NCBI GenBank assembly: GCA_023525715.1
Contig: CM042017.1
Location: 81,621,357 to 81,685,356, forward strand
DNA: 64,000 nt
From: Cichorium intybus
Taxonomy: Eukaryota > Streptophyta > Magnoliopsida > Asterales > Asteraceae
Direction: 5' to 3'
Shown here: piece by piece, positions 26,181-38,393 of the stretch
Layout: each line of letters begins with the position of its first letter
Position numbering within the stretch: position 1 is the first letter of the stretch
Made by a program: the position numbers and the translations under genes
Notes under the pieces: model-generated
What the model saw: only the letters and a program-made list of their open reading frames with translations
Databases searched by the model: none
What the model was told of the DNA's origin: nothing

Positions 26181-29100
26181 ATGACAACCTCACAAACGAT
26201 AATTCCAATCACCGCTGCAACCCACTTTCCCACCAAACTTACCTCACAAAATTTTCCTGTATGGCGACGACAAGTTCAGTCCACCTTAATCGGACTAGGG
26301 CTCGATAACTTCATCACCGATGGCAATGCTCCATCGAAGACTATCGGCGAAAAGGAGACCACTAAATCAAACCCAGAATACATCGTCTGGTATCGACAAG
26401 ACCAAATCTTGTTCAGTGCTATTCTCGGATCATGCTCCGATGAGATTCAACCGGTTATTGCATCGGCATTGACTGCTAAAGAAGCATGGGATCGTCTTAC
26501 ATCCAGCTTTGCAAGCAAATCTCGATCCAGAATTATTTCACTTAAATCAAAACTTGCAAAGAACCCAAAGGGAAATCGATCGGTTGCGGTTTTCTTGAAT
26601 GAAATGCGATCTATTGCAGATGAATTGGCGTTGGTTCAGAGTCCTATTCATGAAGAAGATCTTCTTGTTCATATCCTTACCCAACTTGGTGAGGAATACA
26701 ACTCCATCACTGCTGCCCTTAAGGTCCGAGAACAACCGATTTCTTACCCGGAACTCTTCGATAAACTCGTGGATTTTGAACGGTCCCTTAAAGAAGTCGA
26801 ACCTGTCGCTCCTCAAATTGTTACCGCTAATGCTTCACAACGACAACCGGGTCGTTCCCAATTCAGATCTACTACTGATCAATTCAGGTCCCATTCAGGA
26901 TCCTCTCAAAGGCCAAATCGGATGGCAAACAATTCACATGCTAACTATTCACGACAGAATAGAAGCAATCAGTTTTGCAACTTTTGCAACATTCAAGGTC
27001 ATGATACACGAGACTGTCGGAAACTTGCTAAGTTTTTGAAAGATCATCACATTACCTTCAACAACAACCCGACTGCTCCGGTTGCCAATGCCGTCTCATC
27101 CACTTCTCAATCACCACAACAGTGGATGATGGACAGCGGTGCTTCCCACCACCTAACCTCCTCTCCGTCTACTCTCTCCTCCGTTTCTGAATATGGAGGA
27201 CCAGACGAAATCGTTTTGGGTGATGGTACAAACCTTTCTATTTCTCACACAGGTTCCACTAATATTTACACTCTGTCAAAATCATTAGTTTTACCTAACA
27301 TTCTTTGTGTTCCTAAACTGCGTAGAAACCTGATTTCGGTTGCTAAATTCTGTCGTACTAATCACGTTTCTGTTGAATTCTTCCCTTCTCATTTTTTTGT
27401 GAAGGATCTCAACACGGGGGCGCGTCTCATGCGGGGGGACAACATCCATGATGTTTACTACCTTAATAGCTCACTTCGTCTTCCTCAAGTCAATGCTACC
27501 CCCACAACATCACCAATCCAATGGCATCACACTCTTGGACATCCGTGTTTTCGTACTTTTAATATTATTTGCAAAGATTTAGGTCTTAATTTTAAATCAT
27601 TGTCAAATTCTACCTTTCATTGCCAGTCATGTGCTATCAATAAATGTCACAAGTTGCCATTTGGTCAAAACTCCTTTGCTGTTACGAAACCATTGCAACT
27701 TCTCTATTCGGACGTATGAGGTCCGGTTCAAAAATCTATTGACGACTACCTATATTATGTTGTGTTTGTTGATTACTACTCCAAGTATGTTTGGCTTTAC
27801 CCCATCAAATCCAAGTCTGATGTTGCAAGAATTTTCCCTCAATTTAAATCACTTGTCGAGAAATTCATTCAAACACCGATCTTATCGCTCTTCACCGACA
27901 ATGGTGGTGAGTATATCGGACTTGCTACCTTTCTTCAATCCGCTGGGATTTCTCATTACACTACCCCACCTCATACACCCGAACAAAACGGAATTGTCGA
28001 ACGCCGTCACCGACATATTGTCGAAACCGGACTTGCGCTTTTACACTATGCCGGCTTACCACTCACCTTTTGGTCTCATGCGATCCAAACCGCCGTCTAT
28101 CTTATCAATCGTCTTCCCACTCCAATTCTTGGTTCAAAATCTCCATACCAGGTTCTCTATGGCACCTCACCAAATTACAAAAGATTAAAACCATTTGGTT
28201 GCTTGTGCTATCCATGGCTTAAACCATATGCTCCTTCCAAGCTACACCCAAGGTCCCAACCGTGTATATTTTTAGGCTATTCCTCCTCTAAGTCAGCCTA
28301 TAAATGTCTTGACACTAAAATGAACCGTCTGTACCACTCTCGACATGTGGTTTTTGTTGAAAATCAATTTCCTTCTAAAATTGAATCTTCCAAAACACCA
28401 TCTCCTATCCACGTGGATAACTTTTTGCACCAAAATACCATCTCTACCCTTCCATCCATGCAACCTCCTCAACCTTTGCATAATGTACCACCCACCATTG
28501 CACAAGTTCCTTTCACACCTGTCATGCACCCTATTAACCCTCCCATAATTACCAATGGCACTCCACCTTCACCTTCACATACCGTGACTTCTACCCCATT
28601 ACCGACTCACACTCTAGAAACAACCACTCCGTCTTCAACTCCCTCATCTAACCCGTCACCTGGCACCTCATCTCCAACACCCACTTCTCCACCTTCTTCG
28701 GTTTCTCCAATTCTACCACCTAGAGCTCGCAAACCAAACGTCAAGTATTACAACCCACACTTTGTCAACAATTCCACTCTTCATCCTATACCTCGTGCCC
28801 TTGAACCCCATACTTACCTCCAAGCCTCCAAAGACCCTCTATGGCGTCAAGCTATGGACAATGAGTATAACGCATTGCTTCGTAATCAAACGTGGGAACT
28901 CGTTCCTCCAACTTCTCGTCACCCTATCGGATGCAAGTGGGTCTTTCGTATCAAACGAAACCCGGACGGTACCGTTGATAAGTATAAGGCTAGGCTCGTT
29001 GCAAAAGGGTTCCTTCAAGAGTATGGTAAGGATTACTTTGACACGTTTAGTCCCGTTACTAAACCTGTTACTATACGGACAATTATTTCCCTTGCCTTAT

Positions 29101-30367
29101 CTCGAGGATGGTCATTACGTCAACTTGACGTAAACAATGCATTCTTGCACGGGACTTTACAAGAGGAGGTATACATGGTACAACCTCCTGGTTACACAAA
29201 CCCACAATATCCGAATCATATTTGTAAGCTCAAACGGTCTCTTTATGGTCTTAAACAAGCACCACGAGCGTGGTATATGGCTCTTACATCATTCTTACTT
29301 GACTCGGGTTTCAAAAAGTCCCTCGCCGATGCTTCTCTTTTTATATATAATCGTGATGATATATTGTGTTACTTTATGGTTTACGTCGATGACATTATAC
29401 TAACCGGTAACACTATAAGCTTTCTTGATCAGTTTGTTACTAAGCTAGCTTCAAGATTCTCCATCAAAGATTTGGGATATCCAAGCCATTTTCTTGGAGT
29501 TGAATTAATACCAATAGCTCATGGTTTGTTCCTCTCGCAACATAGACACATACTTGATTTATTAACCACGCATCACATGGATGGGCCAAGCCGGTTCTCA
29601 CACCTTTATGTTCATCCGAGACTTTGAAACTTGATGATGGTACACCAAGAGTGGATCCCTTACCTTATCGCAAGCTAGTTGGATCTCTTCAATACCTTGC
29701 TTTCACAAGACCGGATATTTCTTTCGCCGTCAACAAACTGTCGCAGTTCATGCACGATCCATCTCAAACACACTGGCAAGCCCTCAAACGCTTGCTACGC
29801 TATCTTAAAGGGACCATGTATCACGGCTTATTTTTGAACAAGAACTCACCGATGGAACTTACAGCCTTCTCGGATTCAGATTGGGGAGGGGTATCCACAG
29901 CAGGAAGGTCTACAACAGCATATATTTTGTACCTCGGTTCGAACATCATTTCGTGGAAATCTGCTAAACAGAAATCGGTCTCACGTTCCTCCACCGAAGC
30001 CGAGTACAAAGCACTCGCTAACGCTGCCGCTGAATTAGCATGGGTACAAAATCTCCTCACAGAACTTGGTTTAACACTCCCAGCCCCTCCACGACTTTAC
30101 TGTGATAATACAGGTGCCACGTATCTATGTGCCAACCCTGTGTACCACTCTCGCATGAAACACATCGCCTTGGATTATCACTTTGTACGTGAGAAAGTAG
30201 CAGCCGGGTCTTTACGAGTTCATCACATCAACTCTACGGATCAACTAGCGGATGCACTCACTAAACCGTTGTCTCGATCTGCATTCTTATCATTGCGTTC
30301 CAAGATTGGAGTCTCCGACGGATCCTCCATCTTGCGGGGGCGTATTACGAATAATAATATGCACTAA
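26181..30367 (+). pseudogene. RE1-like Copia gag-pol, one stop and one frameshift
   Basis: The frame opens at ATG 26181. In order: UBN2-type gag, zinc knuckle CNFCNIQGHDTRDC (about residue 266), protease WMMDSGASHH, GAG-pre-integrase, integrase core (FTDNGGEY, HTPEQNGIVERRHR), Pro/Ser/Thr-rich linker, reverse transcriptase with YVDD, and RNase H (FSDSDWGG, SSTEAEYKALA). It is disrupted twice: an in-frame TGA at 27717-27719 at the start of the integrase core, and a one-base frameshift at about 29580-29590 between reverse transcriptase and RNase H. The last frame ends at 30367, 25 bp inside the 3' LTR. The order protease-integrase-RT-RNase H marks it as Copia. Identical LTRs with a broken pol suggest supply of enzymes in trans or damage around insertion. 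Confidence 0.92.
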
Positions 30368-30526
30368 TATGTTTCCTTGTACAGTCCTACAATTGCTCCT
30401 GTAATCTTGTGTGCTTGCCTTGTATATTCCTACAATTGCTCCTGTAATCTTGTGTGCCTTCGCTATATATATTGATGAATAATATTGAAGGCAATCATTA
30501 AGCCTTTTACAATCAAACCCTTTTCA
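30343..30526 (+). repeat. RE1-like Copia 3' LTR
   Basis: Identical to the 5' LTR; preceded by the purine-rich tract at about 30331-30342. Confidence 0.93.
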
Positions 30527-30845
30527 TGTAAGGTTGATGTACCGTGTTGTAGGCATTTCAGCTATTCATTAAGGCTAGGGGGAGTGGGTTTGCTGAACCA
30601 CTAGCCAAACCCCTCGCCTAGCTCGCTGAACCACACCACCACACTCGCTAACCCACTCGCTGAACATCTCCCTCGCCAAGGAATCGACGAGCTCGCCAAA
30701 ATCAATTCCAACGGCTACTTTCCTATTTTCCATTTTCCAAACCAAAATCTTTTAAAACCTTTACAAAAACCTTTATAAAATTCAAAAATTTTTATAAAAA
30801 AAACTAGCCGTTTTTTTTTTAAAAACTAGCCGTTACATCTTCCCC

Positions 30846-30853
30846 TATATAAA
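30846..30853 (+). promoter_or_regulatory. TATA box of the Harbinger ORF1
   Basis: TATATAAA, 76 bp upstream of the ATG at 30929; the same box is conserved in copy A. Confidence 0.6.
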
Positions 30854-30928
30854 CACAACCCTTCTACTCTTTTATTCACACAATCATCCCCTCTCTTCTT
30901 CCAAAATCTCTCTCAAAGTTCAATCAAC

Positions 30929-32143
30929 ATGTCTTCAAGCCAAAACAAAAACACAAAATCATCCAAATCATCCAAAACATCCAAAGCTAGCAAAAAGAAA
31001 TCCGCCCCTACTTCAATTGCAACCCCTCCGGCCGGATGTTATGTACCTCAACCGGTTGACCCTTCGATGGGATATGGTCAATATTGGGGTATGCAACACC
31101 AATATGTCAACAATTGGTTACAACAAGCTTCTTCACCACAACCATCTCCAACACAACCAACACCACCACAAATGTTTTCACAACAAATGTCTCCACCGCT
31201 AGAATCACTTTCCCAATTCACTCCCAACTCCCAATTTTTAAGAAATGCACCCCGCCGCCTAGAACAAGACAACTCAGACGATGAAGAAGAAGAACCCGAA
31301 CAAGCTGAAGAACAAGAAGAAGAAGAAGAAGAAGACACCGGGCCAACTAACAAAGGCAAAGCCCCTAGGATCAACTGGCATGATGATGAGGTCCGAGCTT
31401 TGGGCGAAGCTTGGGTGGATTGTTCGCAAGAAGCCGAGACAGGAATCAACCAAACTACAAACGTCTTCAAAGTGAAGGTGTGGAATAGTTGGTGTCGACG
31501 AATGGGTTCCAGCTACCGCAATCCCAATTCACTTTATTCAAAGTGGCACACTTGCAACAAAAGTGCAATGGAATTCCAAGGGTGTCATGCCGAAGTTGAG
31601 AGACAAAGACAAAGTGGAGCCAATGGTGACGATGTTATGGCTCAAGCGAGGCTCTTGTACCATGCCCAATATGGTACTCACTTTAACCAAGAGGTCTTTT
31701 GGGGTGCGGTCAAAGACTACGAGAAGTGGAGACAGCTAGAGTCCTTTGACCAATTTGTTGTCCACTTATCAAAGAGGCACAAAGCCTCCGAATCCACACA
31801 ATCCCCTTCCTCGGATCCAAGTGTTGGCTTCAACCTCAATAATGATCCGCCACGTCCCATGGGACGTGATGAAGCAAAGAGAAAGACAAGAGGCAAAAGT
31901 CAAGCCACTAGCACAAGCACAAATAGTAGTGTGCATGAAGATATAGTGGCTTTGTCCGGAAACGTTGATACGTTCAAGGAAGCTCAATTGATCAAGCAAG
32001 CTAACTTGAAGCTCAAACACACTATGCAGCTACGGAAAATCCTACAAGAAGACATATCGGGGAAGACGGGGTTCGAGTACCAAATCGCGATGGAAATGAA
32101 GAAGGATGCAGCGAGGCAATTGGGATATCATTTCGATGAGTAG
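30929..32143 (+). CDS. PIF/Harbinger ORF1: Myb/SANT-like DNA-binding protein
   Basis: An intact 404-residue frame starting MSSSQNKNTK. Layout: Ser/Lys-rich basic N-terminus (1-25), Pro/Gln-rich stretch (60-100), acidic run (114-138), then RINWHDDEVRALGEAWVDCS opening a Myb/SANT-like helical domain (about 148-285). A Lys/Arg patch (KRKTRGK) follows, and the C-terminal helix ends KKDAARQLGYHFDE. Proteins of this type accompany Harbinger transposases, bind the element ends and aid nuclear import. Similar sequences are often mis-annotated as glutathione S-transferase T3-like. No intron is needed, and the ORF fills most of the element. A truncated duplicate is at 16448. Confidence 0.85.
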   Translation: MSSSQNKNTKSSKSSKTSKASKKKSAPTSIATPPAGCYVPQPVDPSMGYGQYWGMQHQYVNNWLQQASSPQPSPTQPTPPQMFSQQMSPPLESLSQFTPNSQFLRNAPRRLEQDNSDDEEEEPEQAEEQEEEEEEDTGPTNKGKAPRINWHDDEVRALGEAWVDCSQEAETGINQTTNVFKVKVWNSWCRRMGSSYRNPNSLYSKWHTCNKSAMEFQGCHAEVERQRQSGANGDDVMAQARLLYHAQYGTHFNQEVFWGAVKDYEKWRQLESFDQFVVHLSKRHKASESTQSPSSDPSVGFNLNNDPPRPMGRDEAKRKTRGKSQATSTSTNSSVHEDIVALSGNVDTFKEAQLIKQANLKLKHTMQLRKILQEDISGKTGFEYQIAMEMKKDAARQLGYHFDE

Positions 32144-32439
32144 TTTGTAGTTTAATTTATGTTTTTAATTTATATTTTTAATTTATGTTTTTAATTTATG
32201 TTTTTAATTTTAATGTAATGCATTTTAATTTTAATAAGATGGTACTTTTTTATTTTATATTTGGTTTTAATAATATATAAATAATTTTAAAAAAAAGATT
32301 TAATAAAATAGTTTAGCATGAAGTTCAGCATGTGCTGACCACTACCACCATTTTTGGTCAGCATGTGCTAAACTTGCTGAATGCTGACGTGGCATAGTTT
32401 AGCACATGCTGAACATGCTAACCACTCCCTCCAGCCTAA

Positions 32440-33150
32440 AGAGGCAAGTGAGAGACAGCAACCAGATGTACTTCTCCTATGCCTATCGTTTAATATATCA
32501 ATCTCATTTCTTGATAATCCCAAAACCAATTTCAACTGCCGAATTCCCTTCATAAACGAAGAAACTAACTATTCAATTGCACCATTGACATTTGCAATCC
32601 TATCCTCCAACAAACTAACTATGAGAGTCTGTATTTGGACACAAAAACTTGCGAAATTAAGAATCAAGCACAACAAAAGAATCAATATTTTTTCATTTAA
32701 CCATTGCATAACAAATTCAACAGGTAGTAGATCGTTTTCTAATAGAGATGGTTCCCAAATACAAAGATTAAGGGGTTACCTTAGTGAATATTTATCATGT
32801 AACACATTAAGTTGAATACTTTTAGAAACAAATAGAAGTGGGCACCGGTGGGTTCCCATCCAAATTTTACGAAATTGGTCAAAAGCTCTAACTAATGGTT
32901 CATGGAATGTTTTAACCGATGTCTAAGCCAGTTATAATCAATAACACAAAAGAACAAAAATTTATGAGGTAAATAGTTTTAGCCTCTTTACTTATAAAGG
33001 CTTGCTTTTCCTTAAATGTGTTTCTTAAACTATGTAGGATGATAAATATATTAGTCTCTTTACTAATAGATGTTTGATTTCATTTCAATTATGCCTCTTA
33101 AGCTATGTGAGACAAGAAAATAACACAAAATAGCACACTATCAAAGAAAG
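32440..33150. other. Single-copy-looking non-coding stretch downstream of Harbinger
   Basis: Less AT-rich than its surroundings. Short open frames (e.g. 32381-32815) show no recognisable domain. No gene is called. Confidence 0.4.
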
Positions 33151-33769
33151 TTTGATCACACATCCTCATAATAAACCAACTTAAGAAGCTTTTTTGTTCT
33201 ATAAATAAAGGTCTCCCTCAAAGTTAAAAATAATTATATAATTCATTAGTAATTTTTTATTCTTGGAAACATCTTTAAATATTAAAGTTTAAGGAAATAT
33301 ATAGTTAAACATTTTATTATTTTTATCCTAATAAAGTTGCATTTCAAAAATATGGGAACAGTTCACCTGATTGAATTTTATCATTAAATAGCACAAAACT
33401 TAATCCGTCGTACCGTATAATATAGTTTAGAAGATTTGACGATATAATTTTTACTTAAAAACTGCATTTGCAAAAATAAGAATATATGAAAATAAAATTA
33501 AAAAGCAAAAAAACCAATATATTCATTTTATTAAAAATCATAATTTGTTATTTTAGGTTTATATAGTTTTAAATAGTATTTATTTCAACAATATGTAAAA
33601 TAGATTTTTAAATCAATTACAGTTTTTAGTAGCTTTAGTTTTCTTTTTGTTGAATATTTTAGAAAATTTTATAACATTGAACATGAACTCATTTTGACAT
33701 ATTATTTATAATAGATTTTAATTTTTTAAGGTGCTATATATTAAGTAAAATATTTAGTGATATAATATT

Positions 33770-35070
33770 AATGATATAATTGACTTAATCGATTGGTTAT
33801 TTGAAAGTTTTTGCCTACATAAGATCATTCAAATGTTGAAATCATACTTGCATCTATTTTCGTTTTGGTTACTAACACCTTTGTTTATCATTTTTCATAT
33901 TTTGTTATGTAGAGTGCATGAAAAAGAAAAAAACAATGTGCAAATATGTAAAGTTATATGACTTTAAAAAAATTTATGTAATTTATTCGTGTATGGTTCA
34001 TTTTTCTAAAACTTTAGAGAACATTTCTATTTATACTTTTTTTATGGTTGATATTAAGTTGTCATCGTGTTTGGTTTTTTCATGTTTGTATTTTAATTTT
34101 TTGCATAATGATTTCGTGTTTATTTGTATGTGAGAGTATCATATTTTAATCATTTGTTTCTTTTTCAACTTAACTTATTAAAAGTAATTGTTTTATACAT
34201 AAATTTCATGGTTAAATAAATGTGATAAGAAGACAGATTGTTGATAAACGTGTGACTAAAATTTCATTAGTGGAAACCATTCATGAGGATATTTAAAAAT
34301 TATATTATTTTAGTCATGTTGAAATTTTTATTTTTTTATAGTTTTTACTTTTAAATTAATTAATCTATAAGCTTAGTCATTAACTTAATGTAAAATAACA
34401 AACTTATTTTATTTTTATTATTTTCATCCTGAAAAACGTAAAATCCTAAACTTATGATAAATTAATGGTATAATTGACTTTGTTGATTGCTTAATTAATA
34501 GTTTTTGCCTATATAAGAACATAAAACTATTCAAATCATACTTGCTTCATTTCTCTTTTTAGATACACACACTTTCGTTTCATTATTTTCAGATTTTGTT
34601 ATTTAGAGTGCATGAAATCACTTAATTTTTTTTTTTTGCAGTATTATTCGTTTATGAATCTTTTCCAAAACCTTAGAAGAACCTTTTTATTTATACTTTT
34701 CTGGTTAATAGTATATTGTCATTGTGTTTGGTCGTTCATGTTTCTATTTTAATTTTTATCACAATGATGTCGTGTTTATTTGTATTTTGAGATAATCATA
34801 TTTAGTTGTTTGTTTTATTTTTAACTTTACTTATTAAAAGTACTTGTTGTATATATAGGTTTCATGGTTAAATAAATGTAACAAGATGAGATATTGTTGA
34901 TAAATGAGCGACTCAATTTCATAATGTAAACCATTAATGATAGTAGTTAAAAATTATGTTATTTTACTCATGTTAAAATTTTATTTTTGTTGTTTTTACT
35001 TTTAAATTGATTAATTTATAAGCTTAGTCATTAACTTAATATAAAATGAAAAACTTTATTTATTTTAATT
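33770..35070. repeat. Old ~690-bp tandem duplication in AT-rich DNA
   Basis: 33770-34430 and 34465-35070 share the order TATAATTGACTT..GTTTTTGCCTA..AAATCATACTTGC..TTTTGTTAT-TAGAGTGCATGAAA..TTTCATGGTTAAATAAATGT. There are many substitutions and indels between copies. No coding frame is conserved. Confidence 0.7.
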
Positions 35071-35567
35071 ATATTCATATTCAAAAACTTAAAATATTAA
35101 TTAGATGACAAAATCCAAATATAATTCCCAAAAAGTTAAAATTAAACCAAAATGAAAACTAAAAGATCACCCAAATAAAACTTTATGACTATATAAACTT
35201 TTCAATCAAAGTTTATATTTGTAATTTGAAAACTTATAATTGTATACAAATCATTTTATATATATATAACGCACACAAAATATTAGATATTTATAATTAA
35301 GTCTTTAGTAGTATATTTGTAGGTTTTGATATTTGACTATCTATATATAACTAGGTGAATGCTCGACCGTTGCGCAAAATAAAATTATGTAGTCAAAATT
35401 TTGGTAAATACACGTTATTGAAAGTAGTTATATTATTAACACTTACTATAAAATACTAATTCTTATACTAAGTTGATATAAAAAATTATAATTATATAGA
35501 ACGATATTATAAGATAAATATGTATCAGAACATCACTTAGTGACCTTTGTCACCGGCTTATTTGTAA
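35071..35567. other. AT-rich non-coding DNA
   Basis: No gene. A stretch TATATAACTAGGTGAATGCTCG at about 35342 resembles the CTAGT/TTAGGTG-plus-GC terminus seen at the Helitron remnants; too little for a call. Confidence 0.4.
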
Positions 35568-36290
35568 CGTAATGTAATATAATTTATAATTTTATATTTA
35601 TTTTAACTATTATTTATAGTTGATTTAAAACTCACTTTGAGATATTTTCAATTTTTATAAAAATAGTTTTTGAATGTATTATAGTTAATCTGGCATTTTC
35701 ATTTTGATCTTATACTTAACACAATAAAATTGTTTCTATATCCAGAAAAAGAAATTGATCATTTTTTAAGTTTATAGGTTAAGATTTGCATTTAATGTCA
35801 TATTCAAATTAACAAATTAGATATACTATATTGTTAATTTTATAAATTAATTTGGGTTTTGCATTTAACATCATGTTTAAATTAACAAATTAAATTCATT
35901 ATATTAATTACTTAAAAGTCTAACGTAATATAATTTATAATTTTATATTTCTTTTAACTATTATTTTCAATTGATAAAAAACTCACTTTGAAGTATTTTC
36001 AATTATTATAAAAATAGTTTTTGGATGTTTTCATAATTAATTTGACATTTTGATTTTGATCTTATATTTAAGACACTTCGACCTTTTCTATATTCAGAAA
36101 AAATTGATCATTTTAAGTTTAATTGATATATTGGTTAAGGTTTTGCGTTTAATACCATATTTAAATTAACAAATTAGATGTACTATATTGATAATTTAAA
36201 ATTTTAATTTAGGTTTTTAATTTAACATCATGTTTGAAGTAACAAATTAAATACATTATATTAATTACTTAAAACTTTACCATTAATCTA
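35568..36290. repeat. Imperfect ~363-bp tandem duplication
   Basis: The unit starts ACGTAATATAATTTATAATT and recurs at 35931, followed in both by AACTCACTTTGA(A/G), ATTTTGATCTTATA(C/T)TTAA, AAATTGATCATTTT and TTAACATCATGTTT. Non-coding. Confidence 0.8.
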
Positions 36291-36872
36291 ACAATATATT
36301 AAATTTAATAAATTAAAAAATATTAGGAGTTGGAAAACTAAAAGTTTCAATATATAGATATAAATATCTATATTTAGTAACTTATTTACATTAATAAATA
36401 AACACTTCCCAAAAATTTTAGAAAATCATTAAATTTTTTAAAATTTTTAAAATTTTCATAAAAACGTTATCTTTTTCAACCATCTCACCCTACACTTAAT
36501 TCATACAATTTCCCCATTGGATAAAGAAAGGGAAAAAAAACAAGGGAGAAAAATAATATACCCCTTTAGGATAGACGACGAGTTACTCGAGGTATAGAAT
36601 TGGTATGCATTTCAGGGTTGATTCATGTGCTTGCATTTGTGTTAATAGCTATCCATAGACTTCGGCGCAACAATGAACACGGCATGCATAACCACAGTTT
36701 TGGGGTACACCGACCATATACTTGCATCGATGCCAGTCTCTAAAAGATGGGCAATCTTCCTCCACAATTATAAAACATTATCATAGTAATAGTTTGAGAA
36801 TATACTAACAATTCATCAGCTCGTACCAAAAATCAAGTTTTAGACGTATAAAAAAATTTCAAATTTACAAAC
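36291..36872. other. Non-coding DNA before the SIRE-like element
   Basis: AT-rich to about 36470, then a more mixed 400 bp with no recognisable gene. Confidence 0.4.
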
Positions 36873-36877
36873 GTTAA

Positions 36878-38189
36878 TGTTGAATAATGTTTTATGTTTT
36901 TATGTGACCATCACTGAAATAAGTCGAAATGTTTTTTTTAACAAATATTATCAGTATTTCAGGTTGCATGGATTCAAGATTGAACGTGAAGAAAAACAAA
37001 ACACAGAAATCCAGATTGCTTCAGCAATCGCGACGCGACGGTAGGCCCGGTCGCGACGCGAAGCCCCATCGCGACCCGACAGCACATTTGTCGAGACGTG
37101 AAGAGAAGCAAGACAGAAGACCTCCATCGCGAAGACCTCCAACGCGACACCACCAACTTTCTAATCGCGAGACTACCAACCCAACGCACTAACCAGTGGC
37201 CGACCAAAAGCACTCGACAGCCGCACCTTCGCGACGCGACGCCATGTGTTCAGTGACTATAAATAAGAAGCTCACCTCTTGCCATTCGTGTGCAGAAAAT
37301 AACTTACACCACACATACCCATTCAAGCACCAATATTATCCTACGTCCAAAGAGCAAGAAAACCTGCCAAAACGCTCAAGAAAACTCTTTTCAAACAAAG
37401 AAAATCCACGTTCAAACAAACATCGAACAAAACCGCTACACCCATACTCTACCCGACACCAAACAAAATCTCTACCCAACACCAAACAAAACCTCTACCC
37501 GACGCCATACAAAAACCTCTACCCGACACCAAACAAAACCTCTACCCGACACCAAACTTCAAACCTCTAAACAACCTCAACCCGAATACCAAACCACAAA
37601 ACCTATACACCCTCTACCAAATACATACACCACGAAAACTAAACCACAAAAACCCCGTGCATCTCAATTAAACCGACACCAAAAAACCCATTTCACCAAA
37701 CACCAAAAACTACCAAACCTCATCCTACCGTAAAGAACAAGAATCGACGCTTCAAAGAAAACACCATCTTCCTCAGCTATCGATAAGTTCTTTTGAAATT
37801 ATTTGTGTCGTTATTGATTTATTCAAACTGTTATAAATCAACTGTACCAAATATCCAATACATCCGAATTGAACCTTGACAACGAAAACATATGTGGACT
37901 GTATTTAACCGAGACATCTAACTTCTAACTTCTAACTTCTAACCTTTTTATTTATTGTAAAAACACTTTATCGTTGATAATGGCGTTTATTACATCTAAC
38001 CTCTAACTTCTAACATTTACTTTATTTACCGCTTTCTGTCTATTTAAATACTGTCTAGCTTAGATTTACCGTTTTATTTTATTCCGCAACTCTTTTTTAT
38101 TCCGCATATTATAGATAAAATACATATCTGTCACACGGTAATCGGCTTAAAAACCTTACTCGTGGTGAACGGTTATCGTATTTTCAACA
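36878..38189 (+). repeat. SIRE-like 5' LTR
   Basis: Starts TGTTGAATAATG and ends TTTTCAACA. It contains repeated TCGCGACGCGA-type motifs (37025-37240), a TATAAATAAG box at about 37259, and a tandem array of ~28-30-bp units CTCTACCCGACACCAAACAA (about 37450-37565, one unit more than in the 3' LTR). Confidence 0.88.
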
Positions 38190-38393
38190 ATTGGTATCAG
38201 AGCTTGTGTGATTTACTTTGAAATTTTTGTTGAGAACTTTTGTGTAGCGTTTTTATAAACCACCAATAAGTTTTCTTTAAAAATTTCATCTTAATATCAC
38301 TTGTTCAACAAAAAAAAAAAAAAAAAAAAAAACACAACCCAAAATGTCTTCCACAACCTACTCAAGAGCTCCATATGTCATCAGGTATGGTCT

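Larger units (their letters stand above)
25926..30526 (+). mobile_element. RE1-like Copia retrotransposon with identical 184-bp LTRs
   Basis: LTRs at 25926-26109 and 30343-30526 appear identical base for base. TSD TGTAA is at 25921-25925 and 30527-30531, and copy A shows the empty site with one TGTAA. Termini read TATTACG..TTTTCA, so the 5' end is TA rather than the canonical TG in both LTRs. The PBS and a G-rich tract before the 3' LTR are present. Insertion is very recent, after the segmental duplication. Confidence 0.95.
30573..32436 (+). mobile_element. Complete non-autonomous PIF/Harbinger element (1,864 bp)
   Basis: Imperfect TIRs GGCTAGGGGGAGTGG / CCACTCCCTCCAGCC and a TAA TSD on both sides (30570-30572, 32437-32439) fit PIF/Harbinger. 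Both ends carry subterminal repeats around GCTGAAC / GTTCAGC and AGCATGTGCT. It encodes only the Myb-like ORF1 and no DDE transposase, so it would need an autonomous partner. Confidence 0.85.

Noticed and set aside
36929..37733. Frames in the SIRE-like LTRs rich in Arg, Thr, Pro and His (also 41283-42076)
   Set aside because: Produced by TCGCGACGCGA motifs and the CTCTACCCGACACC tandem repeat; repeated in both LTRs and non-coding.
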